64,000 nucleotides of DNA, from positions 434,001-498,000 of the forward strand of contig NZ_AHOO02000005.1 in assembly GCF_000244755.1 (NCBI RefSeq), in the 5' to 3' direction. Within the stretch, counting starts at the first letter, position 1, and every line of letters starts with the position of its first letter. Position numbers and translations under genes: made by a program. Below the pieces are notes generated by a model. The model worked only from the letters and a program-made list of their open reading frames with translations. It ran no database searches and was not told the DNA's origin. This document shows, piece after piece, positions 26,828 to 35,395 of the stretch. This DNA comes from Leptospira licerasiae serovar Varillal str. VAR 010 (lineage in GTDB: Bacteria; Spirochaetota; Leptospiria; Leptospirales; Leptospiraceae).

Positions 26828-26990
26828 CGAAAATATCCTCGTACAATTCCCGGATCTTTTTCAAATTTCTTCCTGGCGGGGAAGGAAATGGAATGATCCT
26901 GCCTAGATTTTTCGCCGTACCGGTTTCTTTTATATCTTCCGATTCTTTATGATTATGTCTGTTTAAAGGGGGGAGATTTTCTCTCTCCAT
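26814..26990 (-). CDS. Small protein of unknown function
   Basis: The 58-aa product reads MERENLPPLNRHNHKESED, then GRIIPFPSPPGRNLKKIREL and YEDIFDQKP. GAAGGA lies 8 nt before the ATG. The N-terminal half is polar and the second half has the repeated proline pattern of a short linear binding motif. It has no membrane segment. It fills most of the 437-bp gap between the cupin and the next gene, and uses the hairpin at its 3' end. Whether it is expressed needs proteomics or conservation. Confidence 0.5.
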   Translation of the reverse strand: MERENLPPLNRHNHKESEDIKETGTAKNLGRIIPFPSPPGRNLKKIRELYEDIFDQKP

Positions 26991-27199
26991 AACTTATTCC
27001 TTCGGAAAATCGAAGTCCTAAATTCAGTGACATTCGCGAGATTTTTTAAAAACGAAATCATAAAATCCGGTTTGAAATTTACGAAAACTGTTGCCATAGT
27101 ATTTTCCCAGGCAAACATGCGAATGGTTTGAAAGGATTTTGCTTTTAGGCGATTCCGATCATATCCTATTCGAACTTCCCCTTAACGGAAAGGAAAAGT

Positions 27200-27478
27200 A
27201 TGCCCGAATTCGATCAAATCGATCTGTTCAACTATGCCGCTTACGGCAATGAAGACGATCCTCAATGGGACGATATACGTAATTATATTCGCTCTAATGC
27301 CAACGCTTCGAAGGAATATGAGGAGATCAAAAAAAATCTCTCCAATGTTCAACCGAAACGAAAACAAAAAGATCTCGGAAGACTCCGACAAGAGATAAAA
27401 TCCTCTGATGGAGATCCAAGTTCTAATAAGCCTGCTGGTCAGGATAAAAAATGGTGGAGCGTTTTCTTAGGAGAATAG
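27200..27478 (+). CDS. Small acidic/basic protein, unknown function
   Basis: The 92-aa product begins MPEFDQIDLFNYAAYGNEDDPQWDDIRNYI, then a helical Lys/Glu section and a disordered Ser/Gly/Pro-rich tail ending KWWSVFLGE. The opening resembles the N-terminal helix-turn of anti-sigma/zinc-finger-like regulators, but there are no Cys or His ligands. AAGGA lies 5 nt before the ATG. The next gene (plsC-like) begins 18 bp downstream, so they are likely cotranscribed. No family is assigned. Confidence 0.65.
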   Translation: MPEFDQIDLFNYAAYGNEDDPQWDDIRNYIRSNANASKEYEEIKKNLSNVQPKRKQKDLGRLRQEIKSSDGDPSSNKPAGQDKKWWSVFLGE

Positions 27479-27496
27479 TCGCTAAGGAAGGTTGCC

Positions 27497-28207
27497 ATGG
27501 AGAAAGAAGCAAAAACATATCTTCGGATCAAAAATTTCGTGGCTCCCTTTATTGGTTTAGCCGTGAACATCAGCGCGTACGGAACCGAAAATATAATAAC
27601 TAACGGTAAGGTAATCCTCACCTGCAATCATAGATCCGATATGGATCCGTTTATTCTTTCTTACACCTTTCCCAGATTCATTTCTTGGATCGCAGCGGAG
27701 TACACTTTCAGAATTCCTATCTTCCGGGACCTTGCAAAGATCGCAGGCGGGATCCCAATGTCTATCGATGGGAATATTTCCCTCGGCTCCATTAAGATGA
27801 TCCAACAGGTTTTTAAAAAAGGAGAGACCCTAGGAATTTTCCCGGAAGGCCACGACTATATGGTCAAAAACGATTTTAAATCCGGAATGGTGGACTTTCA
27901 TTCAGGATTCGCTGCATTCTCCATACGTAACAAAGTGGATATTCTTCCTTCCGTAATTATCCCAGTAGAGGAATCTTATTCTGATATCCCGATTCCGCCT
28001 ATCGTTCGCAGCTTTATGGGAATGCCTAAAGAAGTCTGCGATATCAAAAAACGTGCAATCTACAAAAAAGTAAAAGTGATCTACGGAGAAAAAGTAGATC
28101 ATAGAGAATTTCTTTCCGGTTCCTTAGAGGAGAATATGAAACAACTCTCCGACGTGGTTAGAAGTAGAATGATCGCGTTACAAGAAGGTCAGTACGCGGA
28201 AGCTTAA
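27497..28207 (+). CDS. plsC: 1-acyl-sn-glycerol-3-phosphate acyltransferase (PlsC family)
   Basis: This 236-aa inner-membrane-associated acyltransferase transfers an acyl chain to lysophosphatidate. The catalytic HxxxxD motif is NHRSDMDPF, followed by the substrate-binding FPEGHDY (EGT-like) and a GGIPMSID block. AAGGA precedes the ATG. The gene ends 4 bp inside the convergent dapF 3' end. The substrate could be another glycerolipid, but the motif set is that of PlsC. Confidence 0.85.
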   Translation: MEKEAKTYLRIKNFVAPFIGLAVNISAYGTENIITNGKVILTCNHRSDMDPFILSYTFPRFISWIAAEYTFRIPIFRDLAKIAGGIPMSIDGNISLGSIKMIQQVFKKGETLGIFPEGHDYMVKNDFKSGMVDFHSGFAAFSIRNKVDILPSVIIPVEESYSDIPIPPIVRSFMGMPKEVCDIKKRAIYKKVKVIYGEKVDHREFLSGSLEENMKQLSDVVRSRMIALQEGQYAEA

Positions 28208-29073
28208 ACTTCCACGACTCCACTGAATACTTCTGTAGCAGGTCCTGTCATCAGCACATGACCTGATTCCAGCAACTGAACTCTTAAGGTCCCACCTCTT
28301 AGATCTATACGAACATCTTTGCCTGTCTTACCATTTAGGTGAGAAGCTGTCATCACAGCACAGGCACCTGTTCCACAAGCCAATGTTTCTCCAGCACCTC
28401 TTTCCCAAGTCCTTTGGTATAGATGGTCTTTTCCTCTTAACGATACGAATTCAACATTCACTCTGCGAGGAAATAGTTCCGTATAATTTTCGATCAATGG
28501 ACCGATCTCACGGACTGGAAATTGATCCGGATCTTCCACATAAATAATGCAGTGTGGATTTCCCATACTTACAGCGCTGAATTTTAGATTATAAGAAGAA
28601 TAACCTGGCAGCCCGCTTAAAAAAGAAAGCGGCTGTTCTAAGATCGGATTTTCGTTTTCCCATTTAACAGGGATTAAAGAAGGAACTAAGATCGGTTTTC
28701 CCATATCCACGGAAACCTGTTCCACTTTACCAGTTCCATTCACTTTAAGGTCGAGTTCTAAAATTCCGGCGCCCGTTTCTATCTTAGGTTGTTTTTTATT
28801 CGTAAGACCGTGATCGAACACGTATTTTCCTACGCACCGGATCCCATTTCCGCACATCTCGGAAGAAGAACCATCCGCATTGTACATATCCATTTGGAAA
28901 TCGCCTTTATTGGATGCACGAATGAAGATCACACCGTCACCTCCGATCCCGAAATTACGGTCGGAAAGTTTTTGGATTTGCTCCGGACTCAGACGTAAAT
29001 CGTCTTTTGTTGCATCCACATATACGTAATCGTTCCCGATCCCTTCCATCTTGGTAAAATGTACTTTAGCCAA
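28204..29073 (-). CDS. dapF: Diaminopimelate epimerase
   Basis: This enzyme interconverts LL- and meso-diaminopimelate for lysine and peptidoglycan. It is 289 aa. The two catalytic cysteines are in EMCGNGIRC and [12 protein letters not shown], at the expected spacing. The N-terminal [15 protein letters not shown] and GGDGVIFI are also diagnostic. The start is TTG at 29073, with AGGAG 5-6 nt upstream. Spirochaetes of the Leptospira group use DAP-type peptidoglycan, which agrees. Confidence 0.96.
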   Translation of the reverse strand: MAKVHFTKMEGIGNDYVYVDATKDDLRLSPEQIQKLSDRNFGIGGDGVIFIRASNKGDFQMDMYNADGSSSEMCGNGIRCVGKYVFDHGLTNKKQPKIETGAGILELDLKVNGTGKVEQVSVDMGKPILVPSLIPVKWENENPILEQPLSFLSGLPGYSSYNLKFSAVSMGNPHCIIYVEDPDQFPVREIGPLIENYTELFPRRVNVEFVSLRGKDHLYQRTWERGAGETLACGTGACAVMTASHLNGKTGKDVRIDLRGGTLRVQLLESGHVLMTGPATEVFSGVVEV

Positions 29074-29126
29074 AAGAATCTCCTAATCAAACCTGAGAGG
29101 TTGTTTCCATGCTTCCAATGGGACCT

Positions 29127-29168
29127 TCTCCGGAAAATCCAAAAAGCCCCGGAGAGGCTTTGTTTTTT
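29127..29168 (+). promoter_or_regulatory. Attenuator-like leader before methyltransferase
   Basis: AAAGCC (29143-29148) and GGCTTT (29156-29161) form a short stem followed by GTTTTTT, an intrinsic terminator. Its loop CCGGAGA (29149-29155) is perfectly complementary to upstream TCTCCGG (29127-29133), allowing an exclusive alternative hairpin or pseudoknot. No plus-strand gene ends upstream, so it sits in the leader of the 29225 gene. Confidence 0.45.
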
Positions 29169-29224
29169 ACTGGAATTTAAAGACTCGCCCCGAAGGATAC
29201 ACTATCACCTAAACGGAACTCCCT

Positions 29225-30085
29225 TTGAACCAGACCTGTTATCTTTGCGGAAGCCAGAAAAACAAAACCTTATTCGTCGAAAACGGAATCCCAATCGTGC
29301 GTTGTTTAAATTGCAGCCACGCATTCTCCACTTACGAACAAGACGAACATTACGAAGGATACTGGGACGACGAAACCGGTTATGATTTAGACTGGTGGGA
29401 TGTGGCTCATAGAGAGATCTATAAAGACTTCATAGGCAAATTTCTTTCAGCTCCTAAGGGAAAAATTTTGGACGTTGGTTGCGGACTCGGATTCTTCGTT
29501 AAAACGATCGGAACTTCAAGACCGGGTTGGGAAGCGGTAGGTTACGAGATCTCCGAAAAAGCGGTCAAATTCGCGAGAGAAAAAAACGGTCTCAAACAAG
29601 TGTTCCCGGGTATCGTCCAAGACAGCGGACTTCCAAAAGAAAGTTTTGATATTATAACTCTTTGGGATGTAATTGAACATATCCCCAAACCTCATAGCCT
29701 TATCCAGTATCTGTTCGGACTCTTGAAACCCGGCGGATTCTTATTCGTGCAAACTCCTAATTTTCCGGTCCAGCTATTCAAAGCAAAATTGAAAGTAGCT
29801 TTAAAAGGAATGCAAGAAGGCGGACATTATTTAGAGGCGAAAGATCATATTAACGATTACACGGAAAAGACCTTGGGACTCCTTGCTGAACAATGCGGGT
29901 TTAGTTCCGTTGAATTTTCGATCTTAAAACCGATTGCGTCCGTATCCGGAGTTTCCGGCCCCAAAGCAAAATTAGGAGTTTTCTTAAAGAAGACATTCTA
30001 TTACGGAACCTTAATGCTCTGGTATCTAACATTCAAACAAGTAAATCTGAATCTGACCTTGTTTGCTTTGCTAAAGAAAAAGTAA
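29225..30085 (+). CDS. SAM methyltransferase with N-terminal zinc ribbon
   Basis: The 286-aa protein starts at TTG 29225, the only start codon after an in-frame stop at 29210. An N-terminal four-Cys zinc ribbon (CYLCGS...CLNCSHAF) precedes a class I methyltransferase fold (GKILDVGCGLGFFVKTIG, then DIITLWDVIEHIPKPH and LLKPGGFLFVQTPN). The zinc ribbon plus methyltransferase architecture is often found near polysaccharide or small-molecule biosynthesis genes, but no such cluster is next to it. The substrate is unknown. An attenuator-like structure sits in its leader. Confidence 0.85.
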   Translation: MNQTCYLCGSQKNKTLFVENGIPIVRCLNCSHAFSTYEQDEHYEGYWDDETGYDLDWWDVAHREIYKDFIGKFLSAPKGKILDVGCGLGFFVKTIGTSRPGWEAVGYEISEKAVKFAREKNGLKQVFPGIVQDSGLPKESFDIITLWDVIEHIPKPHSLIQYLFGLLKPGGFLFVQTPNFPVQLFKAKLKVALKGMQEGGHYLEAKDHINDYTEKTLGLLAEQCGFSSVEFSILKPIASVSGVSGPKAKLGVFLKKTFYYGTLMLWYLTFKQVNLNLTLFALLKKK

Positions 30086-30098
30086 TCGTTTAAAAAGT

Positions 30099-30851
30099 TT
30101 AAAGGACAATCCCTTTCTCCAAACTTAAAATATAATTTAAAGCGGAGGAAAGATCTGGAGATTCCCAATATTCTTTTCCTTCCAACGTTTTCTTTTCCAG
30201 AACTGATTTAGTTTTGGCGGAAGAGATAGGACTTTTCAAATAAAAAGATTCTAACCCGAAAGAAAGTCCACCGCCTACATCATCCTTTAGAGAATCTCCG
30301 ATAATATAAGACTTTTCAGGATCGACACCCGTTAGTGCCTTATTAAAGATCAAGGCTGAAGGTTTTTCTGCTCCGCTTTCTTCTGAGGTCACTAATCTGT
30401 ATCGAATATCTTTTGGAAATAGAACGGATAATTTCAGTAATTGAGTTCTGAGAGATTCGTTTGTGATAATGATCAAATCCTGAACTTCTTGTAAGGCTCT
30501 TAATAGAGAGAGGATCTTTTTGAACTCTGCAGAATTCTTCTTTTTCCAATCTTTGATTCCTTGTAGAAAAAACCCAAAGTATACAGAATCCAATTTGAGA
30601 ACAAAAGAAGGATCTAACTTTCCAAAAAGAAGCTCGGACATCTTCTTAAAATAAAGAATACGGAGTCGATTGACCGGATTGTTCGGAAGTTCTTTTTTCA
30701 CTTCTGCACGAACAGTGTCGTAAGCCTTTTTGAATTCTTTGGAAGAGGAGAAGCCTAAGGCCTTTGCCTTTTTTTCCATTTCACGGATCGTAAACTCATA
30801 GATCCCTATAGAATCGAAGACCGTATTATCCAAATCCAAAAGAACTGCCAT
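30099..30851 (-). CDS. HAD family hydrolase
   Basis: The 250-aa protein has motif I DLDNTVFDS, motif II (IIITNES, Thr), motif III Lys in the GAEKPSALIF region and motif IV IGDSLKDDVGGG. The cap is an alpha-helical insertion (residues about 15-110), as in YjjG-like pyrimidine nucleotidases and related subfamily I enzymes. The substrate is not predictable. It is cytosolic and encoded opposite to both neighbours. Confidence 0.88.
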   Translation of the reverse strand: MAVLLDLDNTVFDSIGIYEFTIREMEKKAKALGFSSSKEFKKAYDTVRAEVKKELPNNPVNRLRILYFKKMSELLFGKLDPSFVLKLDSVYFGFFLQGIKDWKKKNSAEFKKILSLLRALQEVQDLIIITNESLRTQLLKLSVLFPKDIRYRLVTSEESGAEKPSALIFNKALTGVDPEKSYIIGDSLKDDVGGGLSFGLESFYLKSPISSAKTKSVLEKKTLEGKEYWESPDLSSALNYILSLEKGIVL

Positions 30852-30966
30852 AACTCTAAAAATCCCGGACCTATCGGAAAGCCAAGGAGAGTTTTGGAAA
30901 ATACTCGGGAAATTTCTTTTTCCTTGCTTCTTCTTCCCTGAAAACTAATCTGCAATCCGTTCGTTT

Positions 30967-32571
30967 ATGTCCGAAGATCGTTTTTCCAGAAAAGTATTCC
31001 TTTCCGCATTAGCATTTTGTGCAGCTCTTTTAGGGATTGGTTCTTATTTCAGATTCAAAAAAAGAAAGATCCAAGGAAGTATCCTAGGCCCAGACAGAGA
31101 AACAGGTCATAGACTCAGACAGGTCAGGACCAATTTTTCTCCTACAAGCACGATCCAAACAAAAGTGCTCATTGCAGGGGGAGGGATCTCAGGACTTTCT
31201 TCCGGATATTATCTATCCCAATTCGGGATCTCGGATTATTTGATCTTGGATCTGGAAAAGGATGTAGGTGGAAATTCCAGATACTCGGAAACCAATTCTT
31301 TAAAGTATCCTTGGGGTGCACATTATCTTCCGCAACCGGGGCCGGAGTCCGTATTAGTTCGTAAATTTTTAGAAGAGAACGGATTGGTCCAAGGCAAAGA
31401 TCCCAATGGAAATCCCATCTACCCGGAAAAGTATCTCTGCTTCGATCCCGAAGAAAGACTTTTTTACCAAGGAAGATGGCAGGCAGGTTTAGTTCCGAGA
31501 AGAAATGGAGAACCAGACTCTCAAGAATTACTATTTCGTAAAATTATAAACTCCTGGCAAAATAAGAAAGGAAGAGATGGGCAAAAGGCATTTTGCATTC
31601 CAATAGATCGTTCTTCCAAAGATCCTGAAATTTTGAAATTAGATCGGATCAGTTTTACCGATTACCTAAAATCACTCGATATACATTCACCTGAAATACT
31701 CTGGTACGCTGATTATTGCACTCGAGATGACTATGGCGGAAATTCCGACAATATCTCTGCCTGGGCAGGACTTCATTACTTCTGCTCGCGACTGAGAGAA
31801 GAGGAAGATTCTCCTCCCGTTCTAACTTGGCCGGAAGGAAACGGATTCCTATCGGAACTCCTGCAAAAACCTTCTAAAGAAAAGATCAAAACTTCTACCC
31901 TCGTAGAAAGAATTCGTAAGAATTCTGGAAGTTGGGAAATCAACGCTTACGATGTAATAGAAAGGAAGGATCTTCTTATTAAAGCAGAGCAAGTTATCTA
32001 CGCTTTACCTTCTTTTACCCGAAAATATATTTTGGGGGAGAAGGACCCATTCTTGCAAAAATTGGAATATTCTCCTTGGCTGGTTGCAAATCTGTTCGTC
32101 GAAGAACTTCCCCAAGGAAAAGGTCATCCCCCTGCCTGGGAAAACGTAATTTATAAGAGTAAATCTCTCGGCTATGTTGTTTCTACTCACCAAGATCTAA
32201 GAGCGCTAAGACCGCAATCCGTTCTCACCTATTATCTTGCTTTCGGTGAGAAAGATACAATCGCTTCAAGAAAATCTATCCTTCCTAAAACCTGGGAAAC
32301 TTGGAAAGAAGAGATACTTACCGATCTAAAAAGGCCACATCCGAATATAGAAAGTTTGGTCTCTAGGATCGATATCATGACTCATGCACACGCAATGGTT
32401 CGGCCTGTTCCTGGTTTTCTTTGGGGAGGAGAAAGGGAAATATTAGCAAGGTCCGAATCCGGGATACATTTCGCTCATTGTGACTTAAGCGGTATTTCCA
32501 TTTTTGAAGAAGCATTGTATAGAGGATTCGAAGCTTCCAAAAAAGTTCATGCATTTGCAAAGAGAAGTTGA
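30967..32571 (+). CDS. Exported FAD-dependent amine oxidase-like oxidoreductase
   Basis: The 534-aa protein has an N-terminal FSRKVFLSALAF segment that looks like a Tat signal with Lys for one Arg, then a transmembrane stretch. The Rossmann FAD motif is VLIAGGGISGLSSGYYLSQFG, followed by DLEKDVGGNSRY and WGAHYLP. The C-terminus carries the FAD-closing GIHFAHCDLSGISIFEEALYRG. The FAD-domain pattern is amine oxidase/phytoene desaturase-like. It overlaps the next gene by TGATG, implying a joint function with that membrane protein. The substrate is unknown. Confidence 0.8.
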   Translation: MSEDRFSRKVFLSALAFCAALLGIGSYFRFKKRKIQGSILGPDRETGHRLRQVRTNFSPTSTIQTKVLIAGGGISGLSSGYYLSQFGISDYLILDLEKDVGGNSRYSETNSLKYPWGAHYLPQPGPESVLVRKFLEENGLVQGKDPNGNPIYPEKYLCFDPEERLFYQGRWQAGLVPRRNGEPDSQELLFRKIINSWQNKKGRDGQKAFCIPIDRSSKDPEILKLDRISFTDYLKSLDIHSPEILWYADYCTRDDYGGNSDNISAWAGLHYFCSRLREEEDSPPVLTWPEGNGFLSELLQKPSKEKIKTSTLVERIRKNSGSWEINAYDVIERKDLLIKAEQVIYALPSFTRKYILGEKDPFLQKLEYSPWLVANLFVEELPQGKGHPPAWENVIYKSKSLGYVVSTHQDLRALRPQSVLTYYLAFGEKDTIASRKSILPKTWETWKEEILTDLKRPHPNIESLVSRIDIMTHAHAMVRPVPGFLWGGEREILARSESGIHFAHCDLSGISIFEEALYRGFEASKKVHAFAKRS

Positions 32572-33716
32572 TGGAAGAGAATAAAACACTTAGTCCATGG
32601 ATCATTTCCAAAAGATTCGACCTTAGCTGGTTTATCGCACCGGGTTTGATCTCCGTAATCATAGTGTTGGCCGCGAATTATTTTGGATTTCCGGAACCTT
32701 CTCCCCTCGGTTCTTCTAGAACAAGTGGTAGCGCATTGCCTCCTTGGCTTTGGTTACTCCTTATCCCAGGAGTAGATGTTTCTCATGTGTATTCTACTTT
32801 ATTTAGAGCGTATCTCGATAAGGAAGTTTGGAATCGAAGAAAAGTGCTTTTAACTTTGGTTCCTTTTTTGTGCTTTATAGCAGCTCTTCTTCTTTACTCT
32901 TTTGGAAAATTATTTTTCTGGGGAGCGATGGCTTATCTTGCGGTATTCCATTTTATCAGACAACAATACGGTTTTCTAAGTTTGTATGCGAGAACAGAGC
33001 CGAAGACTGAAAGTAAACTTCCATTTCTTTTGGATAAGATCTGTTTGTATATGGTAACCTGTTTGCCCGTTCTATACTGGCATCTGGTTCCTGAAGGAAG
33101 GCATTTCGAATGGTTTATGGAAGGTGATTTTTATCAATATCCAAATCGTTCACTTTCAAACTTCATCCATATACTATTTTGGGTTTGGGTGATAGTATAC
33201 TCATTAAGCCAAATCTACCTTCTTCTCAAAGGACGAAGGATCAGTTTAGGAAAACTTCTACTCTTATTCAACACAGCTTCTGTTTGGTATGTAGGCATCG
33301 TATTATTGAACGATGATCTTGCATTCACTCTTACGAATGTGATCAACCATGGAATTCCCTATATGGCCTTGGTATTCGCATATTCGAATTTTAGAAAGAA
33401 GCAACTTCCTTCCTTCTTCTATAATAGCTTTCGTAACGCTGCTTTGGCGATCCTAAGCTTCTCATTTGTACTACTGGTATTTGCTTTCACGGAAGAATGG
33501 TTATGGGATAGTTTTGTATGGAGGGAACATCCGTATCTCTTCGGAAACTCCTCCGTAATAAAAGCAGAGTTAGGACTGGGTCTTGATGGAATCTTAGTGC
33601 CTATCTTCTTTCTTCCCCAATTCACTCATTATATCTTGGATGGGTTCCTCTGGAAGGGTGGAAGAAACAACTCTGAGCTGGAAGGCTTTATAGGCCCCCG
33701 AAATTTAGGCTCATAA
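32571..33716 (+). CDS. Histidine-rich polytopic membrane protein paired with the oxidoreductase
   Basis: The ATG at 32571 shares TGATG with the oxidoreductase stop (a TTG at 32568 is possible). It is 381 aa with about eight to nine transmembrane helices. Conserved-looking His segments are DVSHVYSTLFR, FHFIRQQYGFLS, NVINHGIPYMALVF and QFTHYILDGFLW. Such spaced His residues in helices could ligate haem or a metal, but no known quinone or cytochrome motif is complete. I recognise no characterised family. Confidence 0.7.
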   Translation: MEENKTLSPWIISKRFDLSWFIAPGLISVIIVLAANYFGFPEPSPLGSSRTSGSALPPWLWLLLIPGVDVSHVYSTLFRAYLDKEVWNRRKVLLTLVPFLCFIAALLLYSFGKLFFWGAMAYLAVFHFIRQQYGFLSLYARTEPKTESKLPFLLDKICLYMVTCLPVLYWHLVPEGRHFEWFMEGDFYQYPNRSLSNFIHILFWVWVIVYSLSQIYLLLKGRRISLGKLLLLFNTASVWYVGIVLLNDDLAFTLTNVINHGIPYMALVFAYSNFRKKQLPSFFYNSFRNAALAILSFSFVLLVFAFTEEWLWDSFVWREHPYLFGNSSVIKAELGLGLDGILVPIFFLPQFTHYILDGFLWKGGRNNSELEGFIGPRNLGS

Positions 33717-33815
33717 AGCCCATCCGACTTGAAAAACGAGTATCTTACGGTTTTCCGATAGACAAGCCCGGTTTTCTTCTCATAATGACGAAAAAGGAAA
33801 ACAGGATCTACCTCA

Positions 33816-34187
33816 ATGATCATCGTAGAAGGAATCGATTATATTGTAATACCTACCGGGGATATAGAAGCCTCTGTAAAATTCTATTCCGAACTATTTG
33901 ATTTCGAGACGATCGAGGAAAAAGGAAACGAATTCGCAATCATCGGTTTGGATTCTGTTAACATTAAACTCCTCAATACAAACGGAGTTAAAAGTTCTTT
34001 AACCGAAGTTAAATCCCCTGTCCTTAGTTTCGTATTGGATGTGGATGATTTTACCGAAGCGATCGTAGAACTCGAGTCTAAGTCGGTTCAAATCGTAAGA
34101 GGACCAGAAGCCAGAGACGGAGGAGAATTCCTTCATTTCTTGGACCCGTCCGGTAATATTTTAGAGATCAATTACAAAGAAGATTAA
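33816..34187 (+). CDS. VOC (glyoxalase/bleomycin resistance fold) protein
   Basis: The 123-aa single-domain protein has GIDYIVIPTGDIEASVKFYSELFDF at the N-terminus and the C-terminal EFLHFLDPSGNILEINY, the typical glyoxalase/bleomycin/dioxygenase beta-alpha-beta pattern. Metal-ligand positions are not fully canonical (no His at the first site), so it may be a binding protein. AGGA is 9 nt upstream. A strong terminator follows. Confidence 0.85.
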   Translation: MIIVEGIDYIVIPTGDIEASVKFYSELFDFETIEEKGNEFAIIGLDSVNIKLLNTNGVKSSLTEVKSPVLSFVLDVDDFTEAIVELESKSVQIVRGPEARDGGEFLHFLDPSGNILEINYKED

Positions 34188-34213
34188 GAGTAATTACTCG
34201 CTTCTTAATAAAG

Positions 34214-34242
34214 AAAAGCCCTCAAATTGAGGGCTTTTTTAT
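34214..34242 (+). terminator. Rho-independent terminator
   Basis: The stem AAAAGCCCTCA/TGAGGGCTTTT (34214-34224 and 34228-34238) has a 3-nt loop with six T residues at its end. It terminates the VOC gene transcript. Confidence 0.85.
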
Positions 34243-34272
34243 TGGGGTTAGACAATCGGGCCAAAAAAGAAG

Positions 34273-34473
34273 TTAGGAGATCTTGTCTACAAATGCTCCC
34301 TTAGTTTTATAAATATCGCCCGCATAACTAGGATTCATTGCTTTTTGGTCAAAGACATCCGCCTGCTTGTTTTCGTAAGGTTTGTTTGGAATTCCTTCCA
34401 CCTTAGGCATTTTGCGTGGATCGGAAGAGGCCTTTTCGGCGAGTCCGAGATATATAGAGGTTATCGTTGCCAT
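34273..34473 (-). CDS. Small protein of unknown function
   Basis: The 66-aa product (MATITSIYLGLAEKASSD...) has a very good ribosome site: GGAGGG ends about 8 nt before the ATG at 34473. It contains proline/lysine-rich motifs (PRKMPKVEGIPNKPYENKQ) and no cysteine or signal peptide. It may be a short regulator or structural subunit; no family is recognised. It is convergent with the VOC gene; the lipoprotein gene ends about 70 bp upstream on the same strand. Confidence 0.65.
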   Translation of the reverse strand: MATITSIYLGLAEKASSDPRKMPKVEGIPNKPYENKQADVFDQKAMNPSYAGDIYKTKGAFVDKIS

Positions 34474-34542
34474 TCAGTATTCCCTCCATTCCGATCCTAA
34501 TCCAAATCGGAGAATAAACCAAGTATTTTTTTACCCTAAAGA

Positions 34543-35271
34543 TCAGGGAAAAGATACGGTACAATCGCCCTTTCCGGCAGTGACGAACATCTGGACAGTG
34601 TAATAACTGGAGAAGGTCAAAGTAGGTTCAAATACCCAAGTGCTCGTATCTCCAAAAGTTCCCACATCCGTTCTACCGCAGGTTTTGGAAAACTTTGAAT
34701 AGATGAGATAAGTATCACAGGCAATCTTAACGTTGGTGGGTCCTTCCGGATTCAGGTCAATTCTAAGCGCTTTAGTTCCCGTCTGACCTGAAATGGAAAA
34801 TGTTTTGGAATCAGGATAAGATACTCCTAATTCTTCTCCATACAGGTTATCAAAGGACTTATAACAATCTATATAGAATTTTCTACCATAACAGTTGGTA
34901 GCAGTATCTCCGTTATTCTCATCACAAATAACGGGCCCATCTTTAGTCACAAACAATGTTCCGGTAGAAGCTCCTGCCGGAACCACTGTGACAATCTCAG
35001 TGCTGGTAGCGCTCAGAACACTTGCAGATACTCCATTAAATTTAACCGTAGTTAGACTTGTATCAGCTGAAAATAGACGACCTTTGATCGTGATCGTTGT
35101 TCCTGGATTTGTCCCAATTGGAGGAGATCCGCTGGGAGGATCAATTTCTGTGATTACTGGATTTCCCAAACCTAATTGGGTAGCAAGGTCCGAATCCTTG
35201 CCTGAAGAACAACCAAGCCCCAAAAGAGATAGAGATAAAATAATAGCTAAGATCTGAGTCTGAAATCGCAT
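34543..35271 (-). CDS. Lipoprotein with IPT/TIG domain
   Basis: The 242-aa product has the lipobox LLGLGC (Cys about residue 21). It is followed by an IPT/TIG-type Ig domain (VITEIDPPSGSPPIGTNPGTTITIKGRLFS...TTVKFNGVSASVLSATSTEIVTVVPAGASTGTLFV), common in leptospiral surface or envelope lipoproteins. The C-terminal half has four to six Cys residues and a folded beta region with no further motif. It is probably periplasmic or surface exposed; the ligand is unknown. Confidence 0.8.
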   Translation of the reverse strand: MRFQTQILAIILSLSLLGLGCSSGKDSDLATQLGLGNPVITEIDPPSGSPPIGTNPGTTITIKGRLFSADTSLTTVKFNGVSASVLSATSTEIVTVVPAGASTGTLFVTKDGPVICDENNGDTATNCYGRKFYIDCYKSFDNLYGEELGVSYPDSKTFSISGQTGTKALRIDLNPEGPTNVKIACDTYLIYSKFSKTCGRTDVGTFGDTSTWVFEPTLTFSSYYTVQMFVTAGKGDCTVSFP

Positions 35272-35395
35272 TTTTTCTTTAACCTAGAACCGTTCGCACA
35301 CAGCGCTTTTGCTTGCCGTTTTTAAAAAACCGCAGAACCTACCCAATTATCGGAAAAATTCACCCTATCCGGGAAAGATTTTTTAGAAGGCAAAC

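Noticed and set aside
29085..29110. CTGAGA motif suggesting a TPP riboswitch
   Set aside because: The second conserved TPP block is missing and the methyltransferase is not a thiamine gene.
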